Shown here: positions 54,001 through 64,000 of the stretch, one piece after another | How positions within the stretch are numbered: the first letter of the stretch is position 1 | How the letters are laid out: every line of letters begins with the position of its first letter | DNA from: Dastarcus helophoroides | Lineage: Eukaryota; Arthropoda; Insecta; Coleoptera; Bothrideridae | Assembly: GCA_028583605.1 (NCBI GenBank) | Contig: CM053325.1 | Span: forward strand, 59,292,813 to 59,356,812 | Direction: 5' to 3' | Length of the DNA stretch: 64,000 bases | Notes under the pieces: model-generated | Told to the model about the DNA's origin: nothing | Seen by the model: the letters and a program-made list of their open reading frames with translations, nothing else | Databases searched by the model: none | Program-made: the position numbers and the translations under genes

Positions 54001-56258
54001 AAAAATCGAAATTTTGAAAAAAATTGAAGTAACTGAACACACCCTACCGTCATCTGTCAATATTGTATGCCTAACCTAATTTACGTGTATATTTATGGTC
54101 GAATGTTCGAGATTAAAGTCGAAATTTTGACTTTAATCTCCGAATTTCCACAAAAGGGTTCACATTTCGACATTAAAGGCGAAATACAAAAAAAAATTTA
54201 ATTTCGAAAAAAAGTCGAAAGTTTGACACTAGAGTCGAAATTTTGAAACTAGAGCCGAAATGTTGACATTAGAGTCGAAATTTTGAAACTAGAGTCGAAA
54301 TTTTGACACTAGAGTGAAAATTTCAGCTTAAATTTTGAAATTTCGAGAAAACAGTCGAAATTCCTATTAAACACGAAATAAAAAAAAATCTTTTTTTATT
54401 GATGTCCTTTTCTACACTTTCCTTGACTTCTTAAACTCGCAATTAAATATTTAAAAAACATCGATCTATCGATACCGAATACCGATGTTTAAGACGTCGA
54501 TGTTTCATTGAAAAAAATATCGATGTTCAAACATCGATGGTTTTTGAACGATGTTGCATCCCTAATCCGCATAAGTATGGGAAGAGTTTCGTTGCACCAG
54601 GCAGGTTCAGATGATTCAAAAATTAATTATTTGAATAAACGTAACATCAGTTTGCATAGATTTAAAGAATGCGTGCAGTTGCAGAATGATGTTTTGTTCA
54701 AATTCGTTGATACGTTCAAGGAGACCAACAAACTCATTATAGGATGCAATTTTATAACGTGGGCTACTCAACGTCATGAAAAATTATGAAAAGGGTACAT
54801 AGATATCAAAAGTTTGGGCAACACTGGCTTAGAACGTCCAGTCTGTTCGGCCCGGCCCTGGATAAACCATATTTACAGGCATGTTGCAATCGACTGAATG
54901 TATGAATGACACGATTCAATCCCATTTTTAGATGTGCAATGAAAACTGAAAATCTGGAGGAAGTAGTGCTTCAGGCTAAATGGAGTTCTAAATTGCCCTA
55001 TTTTCTATTTAATACTGATTTTAGCATCAAAATGTTAGCTACATGCTTGGCGAAGCAGCCATGGAATGAAAATATCTTCGAGAGATTGAGGTAATCCATT
55101 AACTTTAACTTTTTTGAAAACTACTTTTTCTAAAAATTAAAATACTGTTACTGTATCGGTTCGAATTGATTAAGACGTGAATTGAATAATACCCACTTTA
55201 TTTTCAAACTAAACTCGGATCACTACAACTGAACAATTAACTCTCTTATTGACTCTAACTGCTAACACACTACTTAACTACATTGACTCTAACTGACTGA
55301 CTAACTAACTAACTCGAGGGAAAGGTGACCGCTTTATATAGTTTTGGCTCCCAGGTTCTAGAAAAATCCTTCAGATAAGGCTTATCGTTTGCCGAAATTT
55401 CTGGAACGCTTATCTGCCGTTTGTTTCGTTATCGCGACCCCCTTATCAGATCTTTCTAGAAACTTTTCTTACGTACTAAATTCTACAATTTACATTTCGT
55501 TACAATACAAATCTTGTCCCCTGAAACCAAGAAAGATTAAAAAACACAACAAAGGTTGCTCGGTTTTTTTGACCTCTTGTTGAAAATTTTGTAACATTTA
55601 ACACAGAATTCATGACTTTTTCAAAATTTTAACTTTTTTCTTTGAAAATTCTAGCTATTTTTCAAATTTGTTTGCAGATCTTCCCTCATATATTATGAAC
55701 AGTTTGGCTCTCTGAATGGAAGTGTATCAATTAGAGAAACGTCGTATAAACTAAAAATGTCTTCGATGCGAAACCATTTTTCTGGTAAGAAAATCTACAC
55801 GCAGCGTGTTATTATAAAAGTACCTAACTCAATTATGCTTCTGTTAAGGTTACAAAAAAGACTGGTCGCAAATTCATCGATATGTTACTTTCGTTTTATT
55901 TTTAAAAGATGGCACTAATATTTCGTACGGTACATTGTCCACATACTCGTCTATACCATTCATAGAGATGGGTTACGTTGTAAATGCATCCAACACACTG
56001 CATGCGGTAGATTCTTCAGACTTTCGCTTGTATCAACATGGTAAAAATGGTCATCCTCCAATGGATATCGCTTTCATACTTACCGCCAATGGTCAACATT
56101 TTGAAGTTGCCATACAAGCTATTTCTCGTGCTGAGCACTTCATCGGTGATAGAAAAAATGCGAGGATTGTGCTCCAATTTTTGGAATGTCAAGTTAATGG
56201 TATCGAAGGAAGAGGATTTGCCGAATGGCATTACAACCAACAAATTAGCAGAGATTAA
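47972..56258 (+). CDS. DUF7064-like insect protein (at least five exons)
   Basis: Exons 47972-48079, 48140-48303, 54932-55090, 55678-55784 and 55849-56258 (stop). All junction phases agree, giving 315 codons without a stop. Recognisable family blocks: ASDSVDF...GFLYLM, SPKLPKTTLQ, DSYSAEGLTFKPKIPMKEWK, LPYFLFNTD, YYEQFGSLNGSV, RDW-like KDWSQIHRY, FIEMGYVV, HPVD-like HAVDSSDFRL and GRGFAEWHY. These match the insect proteins annotated with DUF7064/DUF7065, of unknown function and sometimes mis-annotated as phosphoenolpyruvate synthases. The N-terminus is missing unless 37870-38079 supplies it. The frame is fully intact, so the gene is probably functional. Confidence 0.8.
48140..48303 (+). CDS. 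DUF7064-like gene, exon b, followed by a GC-AG intron
   Basis: Starts after poly-T and TAG at 48139: LPENNLYRSPKLPKTTLQ, DSYSAEGLTFKPKIPMKEWK, SFKGLL. The exon ends TTA CG and the intron starts GCAAGTAAAT; joining CG to A TGT GCA gives LLRCAMK. Using the GT four bases downstream would bring an in-frame stop, so the GC donor is preferred. Confidence 0.8.
48497..49598. repeat. 534-bp tandem duplication containing family X and hAT-like end pieces
   Basis: 48531-49064 and 49065-49598 are about 95 percent alike by eye. Each starts with a truncated family X arm (AACACAACAAAGTTTGCTC), then an unrelated hAT-like end (AGGGATGAGCAAGACG, GCGGCCCGCC), then AT-rich repeat. The family X part extends left to 48497. 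Confidence 0.88.
49599..51265. repeat. Degenerate AT-rich repeat
   Basis: GAAATTTCTAAAAAA-type repeat; a local duplication of about 195 bp (around 50630 and 50820, ATTTACCAAAAAAAA then AATATCGAATATTGAG). A short TTAGGTTAGGTTAG run lies near 51243. No gene. Confidence 0.7.
51266..54060. repeat. Tandem repeat with about 463-bp period
   Basis: Units start GACTCCAAAAA at 51266, 51729, 52192 and 52662 (GACACC), then 53454, giving periods of 463, 463, 470 and 792. The last interval has a second module (about 53000-53260, repeated at 53770-54010, with AATAATTAAAGAAATT). Units share GCATTTTTACAAAATTTTGC and CCGAAGTTCCTCAAAATTTT. Confidence 0.85.
54440..54789 (+). other. hAT-like end motif and an unassigned 93-codon frame
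   Basis: 54470-54562 contains inverted ATCGATGTTTCAT/CGATGTTCAAAC motifs and ends GTTGCATCCCTAA, a hAT-like end. From 54508 a frame of 93 codons runs to 54789 (ISLHRFKECVQLQNDV, FVDTFKETNKLIIG). Composition is protein-like from about 54565 onward. No family recognised; it may be a relic of the host element's transposase. Confidence 0.35.
54932..55090 (+). CDS. DUF7064-like gene, exon c
   Basis: CAMKTENLEEVVLQAKWSSK, LPYFLFNTDFSIKML, KQPWNENIFERLR. The acceptor CCCATTTTTAG ends at 54931 and the donor AG|GTAATC starts at 55091. Phases are 1 in and 2 out, matching neighbours. Confidence 0.82.
55146..55504 (-). mobile_element. Solo LTR, copy 3, with 4-bp target duplication
   Basis: 359 bp, TG...CA ends (TGTTACTG on plus; AATGTAACG-type at the other end), flanked by ATAC at 55142-55145 and 55505-55508. 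Reverse of copies 1 and 2: the TATA box (ACTATATAAAGCGG) is near 55338 on minus and AATAAAGTGG near 55200. It is inserted in a family X fragment whose halves (TAAAAATTAAAATAC and AAATCTTGTCCCC) are still visible, so it is younger than that copy. Confidence 0.88.
55505..55562. mobile_element. Family X fragment
   Basis: AAATCTTGTCCCCTGAAACC through AACAAAGGTTGCTC, then truncated. Its outer left part lies before the solo LTR (about 55130-55145). Confidence 0.75.
55678..55784 (+). CDS. DUF7064-like gene, exon d
   Basis: SSLIYYEQFGSLNGSVSIRE, TSYKLKMSSMRNHFSG. The acceptor TTTGTTTGCAG ends at 55677 and the donor GTAAGA starts at 55785. The next intron is 64 bp. Confidence 0.82.
55849..56258 (+). 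CDS. DUF7064-like gene, last exon
   Basis: YKKDWSQIHRYVTFVLFLKD, ISYGTLSTYSSIPFIEMGYV, HAVDSSDFRLYQHGKNGHPP, DIAFILTANGQHFEVAIQAI, RIVLQFLECQVNGIEGRGFA, EWHYNQQISRD, stop TAA at 56256. The acceptor TTCTGTTAAG ends at 55848. The GRGFAEWHY ending is characteristic of the family. Confidence 0.85.
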
Positions 56259-56285
56259 ATTGTGAATTTTACTGTTGTATTAAAT

Positions 56286-56291
56286 AATAAA
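56286..56291 (+). terminator. Polyadenylation signal AATAAA
   Basis: AATAAA lies 28 bp after the stop codon of the DUF7064-like gene, with TG/T-rich sequence downstream (GTGGATATT, GCGTCTTTTTTTC). Confidence 0.6.
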
Positions 56292-57430
56292 GTGGATATT
56301 TAACAATTGCGTCTTTTTTTCATATTTAAAGTATGCTTCTAGAAGAAGGTATAAAGATCAGTAACTATAAACATGAAGATTTTAAAATAATTGACATTTT
56401 TACCCCTTACAATTCTTCAATATTAGGTTTGAATAAAAAATTAAAATATAGAACTTTAAATCTATAAACGCGAAATTTTGAATTTCAAGTCAAATATTGG
56501 AGATAAAAAACTAAAAATGCGAATTTAAAAAGATTTTACAAGTTTCAGAAAAACCTAAAATTTTGAATTTCGCATAAGACAAATTTTGAGAAACAAGTTG
56601 ATTCCGGAATCCAATTTTAAACAAGAAATTTTCAGAAAAAGTCGAAGATTAAAAGCGGTTTCTAGAAACTGCTATCGACGCGTAAAGGGTCAACATTTCA
56701 AGAAAATATTCAACAATTCAAAGAGACAGTCCAATTATTGGAGGAAAATGTAGAATTATTAAAGTAGTATGTTCGAGAGACTCAATTTTTGAAGAAAAAG
56801 TCGCAATTTTTAGAATATCAAATTTATAACAAAACCCTATTTTTGGAAAAACGTCTTCGATTTCTAAAAAACGCTAAAATTTTCAAAAGTCAAATTTTGT
56901 AAAAAAAAAGTAGAAATTTTTAGAAACAGTCGAATTTTAAGAAATAAAATGACAAATTCCAAAATTATTTTTCTTGAAATGTTTACTTTTTATTGAAATT
57001 TTAATATCGTTAATTTCGGGAAGAGTCGAACTTGCAAGTTTTTTTTTAGAAATTTTCCAAAAATGTTTTTCTTAACATTTCGACGTTTTAATTAACATTT
57101 CAATCTAATTTAGGAAAAATGAACAAATTTTGAGAATGTCGAAATTTCGAGGAAAAAGCAGCTTCGCGGAAAAAAAGTCAACATTTCCAGAAACGTAGAA
57201 TTAATTTGAAATCGAAATTTTGAAAATAATAAGTATTTTGAAAAACAGGTTATATTCGGAAAATTGAGTTTAAAATAGTCGAAAATTTCAGAGTAAATTA
57301 ATATTAAGAGAAACTTCCAAAAATGACTATATTTCAAAATTCCAAGAAGTATAATTTTGTGAAGTCAAAATTATGAAAAAGGGAATTTTGAGGAGACCTC
57401 CGCATTGGAATTAGACCCTTGGGCTTTCCT
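56292..57430. repeat. Degenerate AT-rich repeat
   Basis: AAATTTTGAATTTCAAG/AAAAGTCGAA-type low-complexity sequence like that inside the hAT-ended elements; no gene. Confidence 0.65.
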
Positions 57431-57564
57431 AATGTAACAATTTCTGCTAAACAGCAGTGGTCAAATATTGGTAGTTTAGCCGCCTATGATCCACTACACA
57501 CGTTTAAAGAGAGGGTTGTATTATTGCAGTTATGTAGTATTATATGCAGAACACCGCTTTTTCC
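57431..57564. repeat. Repeat related to 19740-19855
   Basis: Shares GGTAGTTTAGCCGCC and CTATGATCCACTACACACG with the sequence next to the fold-back element (GGTAGTTCAGCTACC, CTATGATTCACTATACACG). It forms the left border of the satellite. Confidence 0.6.
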
Positions 57565-60500
57565 CATGTCTCTCCCGACCGTAGCTGTCAAGATTTAAAT
57601 GAAATAAATGTAAAATGTGTCTAATTTAGTCAACTTTGAGATGCTGCTACCGAATTTGGCTTTTATATTGGCCTTCGATCTTTCGTTTTAACGATAGAAG
57701 TCCCCAAAGTGTATAAATTTGGATCTTCGCATTTTTCCATGTCTCTCCCGACCGTAGCTGTCAAGATTTAAATGAAATAAATGTAAAGTGTGTCTATTTT
57801 AATCAACTTTGAGATGCTGCTACCGAATTTGGCTTTTATATTGGCCTTCGATTATTCGTTTTAACGATAAAAGTCCCCAAAGTGTATACATTTGGATCTT
57901 CGCTTTTTTTCATGTCTCTCCCTACCGTAGCTGGCAAGGTTCAAATGAAATAAATGTAAAATGTGTCTATTTTAGTCAATTTTGAGATGCCGCTACCGAA
58001 TTTGGCTTTTATATTGGCCTTCGATTATTCGTTTTAACGATAGAAGTCCCCAAAGTGTATAAATTTGGATCTTCGCATTTTTCCATGTCTCTCCCGACCG
58101 TAGCTGTCAAGATTTAAATAAAATAAATGTAAAATGTGTCTATTTTAGTCAATTTTGAAATGCTGCTACCGAATTTGGCTTTTATATTGGTCTTTGATTA
58201 TTCGTTTTAACGATAGAAGTCCCCAAAGTGTATAAATTTGGATCTTCGCTTTTTTCAATGTCTCTCCCGACCGTAGCTGTCAAGATTTAAATGAAATAAA
58301 TGTAAAATGTGTCTAATTTAGTCAACTTTGAGATGCTGCTACCGAATTTGGCTTTTATATTGGCCTTCGATTATTCGTTTTAACGATAGAAGTCCCCAAA
58401 GTGTATAAATTTGGATCTTCGCTTTTTTCATGTCTCTCCCGACCGTAGCTGTCAAGATTTAAATGAAATAAATGTAAAATGTGTCTATTTTAGTCAATTT
58501 TAAGATGCTGCTACCGAATTTGGCTTTTATATTGGCCTTCGATTATTCGTTTTAACGATAGAAGTCCCCAAAGTGTATAAATTTGGATCTTCGCTTTTTT
58601 CCATGTCTCTCCCGACCGTAGCTGTCAAGATTTAAATGAAATAAATGTAAAATGTGTCTAATTTAGTCAACTTTGAGATGCTGCTACCGAATTTGGCTTT
58701 TATATTGGCCTTCGATACTTCGTTTTAACGATAGAAGTCCCCAGAATGTATAAATTTGGATCTTCGCCTTTTTTCATGTCGCTCCCGACCGTAGCTAGCA
58801 AGATCTAAATGAAATAAATGTAAAATGTGTCTATTTTAATCAACTTTAAGATGCTGCTACCAAATTTGGCTTTTATATTGCCCTTCGATTAGTCCGTTTT
58901 AACGATAGAAGTCCCCAAAGTGTATAAATTTGGATCCTCGCTTTTTTTCATGTCTCTCCCGACCGTAGCTGTCAAGATTTAAATAAAATGAATGTAAAAT
59001 GTGTCTATTTTAGTCAATTTCAAGATGCTGCTACCGAATTTGGCTTTTATATTGGTCTTTGATTATTCGTTTTAACGATAGAAGTTACCAAAATGTATAA
59101 ATTTGGACCTTCGCTTCTTTCAATGCTTCTCCCGACCATAGCTATCAAGATTTAAATGAAATAAATGTAAAATGTGTCTAATTTAGTCAATTTTAAGATG
59201 CTACTACCGAAATTGGCTTTTATATTGGCTTTCGATTATTCGTTTTGACGACAGAAGTCCCAAAGTGTTTAAATTTGGATATTCGCTTTTTTCCATGTCT
59301 CTCCCGACCGTAGCTGTCAAGATTTAAATGAAATAAATGTAAAATGTGTCTATTTTAGTCAAATTTGAGATGCTGCTACCGAATTTGGCTTTTATATTGG
59401 CCTTCGATTATTCGTTTTAACGATAGAAGTCCCCAAAGTGTATAAATTTGGATCTTCGCTTTTTTCCATGTCTCTCCCGACCGTAGCTGTCAAGATTTAA
59501 ATGAAATAAATGTAAAATGTGTCTAATTTAGTCAACTTTGAGATGCTGCTACCGAATTTGGCTTTTATATTGGCCTTCGATACTTCGTTTTAACGATAGA
59601 AGTCCCCAAAGTGTATAAATTTGGATCTTCGCTTTTTTCATGTCTCTCCCGACCGTAGCTGTCAAGATTTAAATGAAATAAATGTAAAATGTGTCTATTT
59701 TAGTCAATTTTGAGATGCTGCTACCGAATTTGGCTTTTATATTGGCCTTCGATTATTCGTTTTAACGATAGAAGTCCCCAAAGTGTTTAAATTTGGATAT
59801 TCGCTTTTTTCCATGTCTCTCCCGACCGTAGCTGTCAAGATTTAAATGAAATAAATGTAAAATGTGTCTATTTTAGTCAACTTTGAGATGCTGCTACCGA
59901 ATTTGGCTTTTATATTGGCTCTTCGATTATTCGTTTTAACGATAGAAGTCCCCAAAGTGTATAAATTTGGATCTTCGCTTTTTTCAATGTCTCTCCCGAC
60001 CGTAGCTGTCAAGATTTAAATGAAATAAATGTAAAATGTGTCTAATTTAGTCAATTTAAGATGCTGCTACCGAATTTGGCTTTTATATTGGCCTTCGATT
60101 ATTCGTTTTAACGATAGAAGTCCCCAAAGTGTATAAATTTGGATCTTCGCTTTTTTCATGTCTCTCCCGACCGTAGCTGTCAAGATTTAAATGAAATAAA
60201 TGTAAAATGTGTCTATTTAGTCAACTTTGAGATGCTGCTACCGAATTTGGCTTTTATATTGGCCTTCGATTATTCGTTTTAACGATAGAAGTCCCCAAAG
60301 TGTATAAATTTGGATATTCGCTTTTTTCCATGTCTCTCCCGACCGTAGCTGTCAAGATTTAAATGAAATAAATGTAAAATGTGTCTAATTTAGTCAACTT
60401 TAAGATGCTGCTACCGAATTTGGCTTTTATATTGGCCTTCGATTATTCGTTTTAACGATAGAAGTCCCCAAAGTGTATAAATTTGGATCTTCGCTTTTTT

Positions 60501-61352
60501 TCATGTCTCTCCCGACCGTAGCTGGCAAGATTTAAATGAAATAAATGTAAAATGTGTCTATTTTAATCAACTTTGAGATGCTGCTACCGAATTTGGCTTT
60601 TATATTGGCCTTCGATTATTCGTTTTAACGATAAAAGTCCCCAAAGTGTATAAATTTGGATCTTCGCTTTTTTCATGTCTCTCCCGACCGTAACTGGCAA
60701 GATTTAAATGAAATAAATGTAAAATGAGTCTATTTTAGCCAACTTGAGGATGCTGCTACCTAATTTAGCTTTTATATTGGCCCCTGATTATTCGTTTTAG
60801 CGACAGAAGTCCCCAAAGTGTATATATTTATATATTCGCTTTTTTCCATGTCTCTCCCGACCGTAGCTGTCAAGATTTAAATGAAATAAATGTAAAATGT
60901 GTCTATTTTAGTCAATTTTGAGATGCTGCTACCGAATTTGGCTTTTATATTGGCCTTCGATTATTCGTTTTAACGATAGAAGTCCCCAAAGTGTATAAAT
61001 TTGGATCTTCGCATTTTTTCCATGTCTCTCCCGACCGTAGCTGTCAAGATTTAAATGAAATAAATGTAAAATGTGTCTATTTTAGTCAATTTGAGATGCT
61101 GCTACCTAATTTGGCTTTTATATTGGCCTTTGATTATTCGTTTTAACGATAGAAGTCCCCAAAGTGTATAAATTTGGATCTTCGCTTTTTTCCATGTCTC
61201 TCCCGACCGTAGCTGTCAAGATTTAAATGAAATAAATGTAAAATGTGTCTATTTTAATCAACTTTGAGATGCTGCTACCGAATTTGGCTTTTATATTGGC
61301 CTTCGATTATTCGTTTTAACGTTAGAAGTCCCCAAAGTGTATAAATTTGAAT
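57565..61352. repeat. Satellite array, about 22 monomers of about 172 bp
   Basis: Monomers begin CATGTCTCTCCCGACCGTAG at 57565, 57738, 57911, 58084 and so on to about 61193, with 172-173 bp spacing. Most differ at only a few positions; units near 58780-59290 and 60700-60840 are more diverged. Each contains GATGCTGCTACCGAATTTGG and CGTTTTAACGATAGAAGTCC. No protein, tRNA or hammerhead core is present in the monomer. It runs straight into the LINE's 5' region. Confidence 0.97.
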
Positions 61353-61573
61353 CTTCGCAGGTCTATTTTAGTAGGTGGTAGACCGGAACTTTCAGTCGTC
61401 CGAGGTAGTACCACCCCACGTATCACTAGGAGGCGGTGAAATGTTGCTTACATCATATTTCCGTCTCTGACACGTGAGTCGGTTTCTGCTATTCTTCTTT
61501 TCTCATCCTATCCTTTTCCTTATTTCCCTTTTTCATCTACTCTAATCTTTTCTACTAATTATTAAAAACAAAG

Positions 61574-64000
61574 ATGATGCATTTTCTTCGTGCAAAAAAT
61601 TCCGGACTTAAACTACCCTCCCGTTTGGATGTCCGGTTGGAGGGTGTACGAGGGAACCCAAAATCGACGGAAAATTTTAATGTACCACGGACCAAGTTTC
61701 TTTTAAACAATTCATTCAAAATTCAATTCTGTAACATTCGGGGTCTAAACTCAAATCTAAACTCGGTTCATCAACACCTTCAAAATGAAAAACCACATGT
61801 ACTGTCTCTGACGGAAACCCAAGTCTCCCCATCCATCAATACAGTCCATTCGCTTTGCCCTAACTACGACTTGCACACAAAATTTCGACACAAGGGGGGA
61901 ATTTGTGCTTTTACGCGAAGCGACCTGTCCTGTCAACGAGAAGAAGCACTGGAATCTGCTGATCATGATGTGATTTGGCTGAAAATCTGGTCCAAAAACG
62001 AAGTAATATTCATTTGTTCACTTTATGTGTCTCCAAACGATCCCTCATACAGGCAGTTCTTCTCTCATCTCTCCGTAACCTTTGATCACCTACAGACGAA
62101 TTATTCAAAAGCTGAGGTTGTCTTTCTCGGTGACTTCAACGTACACAACATCCCCTGGTTAAGGTTTTCTTCCCGAACTGACGACGCGGGAAAGGTGGCA
62201 GAGGCTTTCGCCATCACTTGTGGACTATCGCAATTAGTTGAGGAACCCACAAGAATTCCTGATGTAGATACCCATCAACCTAATCTACTCGACCTTTTTC
62301 TTACAAATTCACCAAATTCGTATAAAATCTCTGTGACATCACCGCTTGGAAATTCGGATCACAAGCTTGTAGCAGCCTCTCGCTCGCTTCATATACAACC
62401 TCCTTCCCAGACGCAGTCCCGTAGGGTTTGCACTTTAACTCTGCTAACTGGGAAGAATTAAGAGACTTCTGTGCATCTTTCCTATGGAAGGAAGTCTACG
62501 TTAACTCAGACAACTTGAGTCGCCGAATCCATCGCGGAAACTATCCTGACTGGTATAGAATGCTCAATTCCCCACTTCCAAAGGAAGTCTGCCTCCAGTA
62601 AATCTTGGTTCAGTAAAAAATGTGCTCGGGCTGTCTCCTGCAAAAATTGCGCATATCGTCGTTGGCGAAATAATCCCTCAGTCGAGACTCGAACCATATT
62701 TGTAGATGCACGAAATTCTTGTAAACAGGTTATTGATGAAGCAACAGGTGACTTCGATTGTAAAATGCGCCAGAGGCTTATCAACTGTTCAAACGGTTCC
62801 AGGTCCTTTTGGGGATTTGCAAAGTCCATTGGAAAGAATTTTACATCTTCAAATTTTCCACCTTTACTCGATGAAAATAGCAATATTGCTACTACCTCCA
62901 AGGAAAAGGCTGACATATTAGTCTTAATGTTTGCTGAAAATTCCAATCTTGATTCTCGAAACGCAGAACCTCCTATTCCTCCTAAGGTTGGCACATTGAT
63001 GAGACTGAAGTTGTTTTCAGACGCACAATCAGGAAGATTCTCTTTGAGCTGGCGACACCTCGAAAGCTTCTTGCCTTGATGGTATTGTTCTATTGTTCTT
63101 AAGACAACGCACAATCAGGAAGATTCTCTTTGAGCTGGCGACACCTCGAAAGCTTCTTGCCTTGATGGTATTGTTCTATTGTTCTTAAGAAGTGCGCCCC
63201 AGAGTTGACTTCTATCCTAAGCAAATTGTTCACACTCTTTTACAACAAAGGTGTATTCCCTAACATCTGCTAGAGTGCAGCTTGTCCCTAAAAAGGGAAA
63301 AAGGAATCTGGTTAACAACTATCACCCTATATCTTTGTTACCTGTTATAACTAAAGTGATGGAAAAGGTTATCAACATCGAGATTCTCAAATATCTGAAG
63401 GAAAATAGAATCGTCTCCGACAGGCAATACGATTTAAGACAACAACGTTCCACTGGCGATCTACTGGCATATGTTACTCATATCTGTAACTCAGCTATGG
63501 AAAAACATGATGAGGCTAGGATTGTGGCATTGGATATCTCAAAGGCTTTCGACAGAGTCTGGCACCGATTTCTTCTCGCCAAATTATCATCTTATGTTCT
63601 TCCTCCTGGACTCTGTCATTTGATATCCAATTTTCTCGCTAGCAGATCTCTTCAGGTCGTCATCGATGGCATCTCATCCGAGACATTTGCGATTAACGCA
63701 GGGGTGCCACAGGGGTCTCTCTCCTACTCTATTTCTGTTACACATAAACGATCTCTTAGCTTTAACTTCCAATCCTATATACAGCTACGCAGATGATAGT
63801 AACCTTGTGTCATCTTTTTTTTCCGACAAACCATTATCTATCGCTGCTTCAGATCGACTAAGGGAACAGCAGATATAGACGATTAATCGGGGTCTCTAGA
63901 TTATTCTGGATTGGGGTAAGAACAATTTAGTCGACTTCAACGCTTCAAAAACGCAAGCCGCGATTTTCTCTAAGAAAACATCACGAGATAATGCAACAAA
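61574..64000 (+). pseudogene. LINE ORF2: endonuclease and reverse transcriptase, frameshifted
   Basis: Endonuclease 61574-62461: IQFCNIRGLNSNL, LTETQVS, HKGGICAF, VVFLGDFNVHNIPW, NLLDLFLTNSP, LGNSDHKLV. A frameshift near 62425 and a linker in another frame follow. 62765-63079 is open (RQRLINCSNGSRSFWGFAKS). 86-bp tandem duplication next, then RT at 63270-63879: VPKKGKRNLVNNYHPISLLP, DISKAFDRVWHR, INAGVPQGS, frameshift near 63720, YSYADDSNLV, stop TAG at 63876. It continues past 64000. Inactive. Confidence 0.85.
63021..63190. repeat. 86-bp tandem duplication within the LINE
   Basis: 63021-63106 and 63107-63190 are almost identical (ACGCACAATCAGGAAGATTC to TTGTTCTTAAGA). The duplication lies in the coding region before the RT domain and disrupts it. 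Confidence 0.9.

Larger units (their letters stand above)
48350..54860. mobile_element. 6.5-kb hAT-ended insertion filling an intron
   Basis: Left end CAGGGGCCAGACTGTTC, right end GGCCCGGCCCTG; subterminal CAGACTGG/GGACG-like motifs occur on both sides. It is flanked by GATAAATC (48342-48349) and GATAAACC (54861-54868), an 8-bp duplication with one change. Without it the intron would be about 109 bp. The interior holds a 534-bp tandem duplication, degenerate repeats and a 463-bp tandem repeat; no transposase is recognised. Confidence 0.75.
61353..64000 (+). mobile_element. CR1-like non-LTR retrotransposon, truncated by the window end
   Basis: 5' UTR-like sequence 61353-61573 (GGTGGTAGACCGGAACTTTC, GTCGTCCGAGGTAGTACC), then an endonuclease and reverse transcriptase ORF to the window end. 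It is the same family as the fragment at 38257-38515. Clade assignment (CR1 versus Jockey) is uncertain. Confidence 0.82.

Noticed and set aside
55935..56265. Overlapping frames at 56016-56243 (minus) and 56038-56265 (plus)
   Set aside because: Shadows of the DUF7064-like last exon.
57565..61352. CRISPR-like array of regular repeats
   Set aside because: The whole 172-bp monomer is repeated with no unique spacers, in a eukaryotic context; it is a satellite.
57565..61352. Hammerhead ribozyme in the 172-bp satellite monomer
   Set aside because: Neither strand of the monomer contains a CUGANGA core followed by GAA, so it is not a retrozyme-type satellite.

Overview
The window looks like a very AT-rich, transposon-rich insect (at least arthropod) nuclear genome. 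It has spliced genes with small ancestral introns, an SLC22-type organic cation/carcinine transporter, a gene of the insect DUF7064-like family, mariner, hAT-type, Jockey, R1/LOA-like and CR1-like elements, solo LTRs and long satellites. There is no bacterial gene organisation. No homology search could be run; family names rest on recognising motifs.

Two host genes can be rebuilt exon by exon. (1) A minus-strand SLC22-like transporter: exons 29779-29520, 23930-23744, 13792-13534, 6772-6523 and 6473-6098, about 443 codons. Its C-terminal exon(s) lie left of the window. One intron has a GC-AG junction, one intron is only 49 nt, and the last exon carries two single-base insertions. (2) A plus-strand DUF7064-like gene: exons 47972-48079, 48140-48303, 54932-55090, 55678-55784 and 55849-56258, with a candidate membrane-anchor first exon at 37870-38079. 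It also has a GC-AG intron. The genes are divergent.

Almost everything else is insertions, often nested. Several introns were inflated by elements with hAT-like ends (CAG...CTG) and 8-bp target duplications: 13869-23553 (GTGATTAC), 24238-28983 (ACTGGCAG), 48350-54860 (GATAAAYC) and, nested inside the first, 14633-17797 (CCAAGGGG). A further element with hAT-like ends, 7532-12529, sits inside a mariner element (6812-13457) that fills another intron, and the right end of one more is at 6067. None shows a recognisable transposase; they are filled with kilobases of degenerate 20-25 bp AT-rich repeats around GAAATTT cores, plus nested repeats. Removing them gives introns of about 110, 260, 835 and 110 bp.

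Inside the 13869-23553 element are two fold-back elements carrying hammerhead ribozyme motifs. One (21638-21684, minus) has a complete consensus core and pairing stems; a second family has one intact-core copy (19125-19167, minus) and one with a core mutation (19608-19650, plus). A separate dispersed fold-back family ('family X'), present in about ten pieces, carries a hammerhead-like hairpin with an extra base.

Right of the second gene lies an array of about 22 monomers of about 172 bp (57565-61352), running directly into a CR1-like LINE (61353 to the window end). A decayed Jockey element (30.1-34.5 kb), a decayed R1/LOA-like element with RNase H (39.16-43.09 kb, minus), fragments of the CR1-like family, and three solo LTRs (18454, 22409, 55146) complete the picture.
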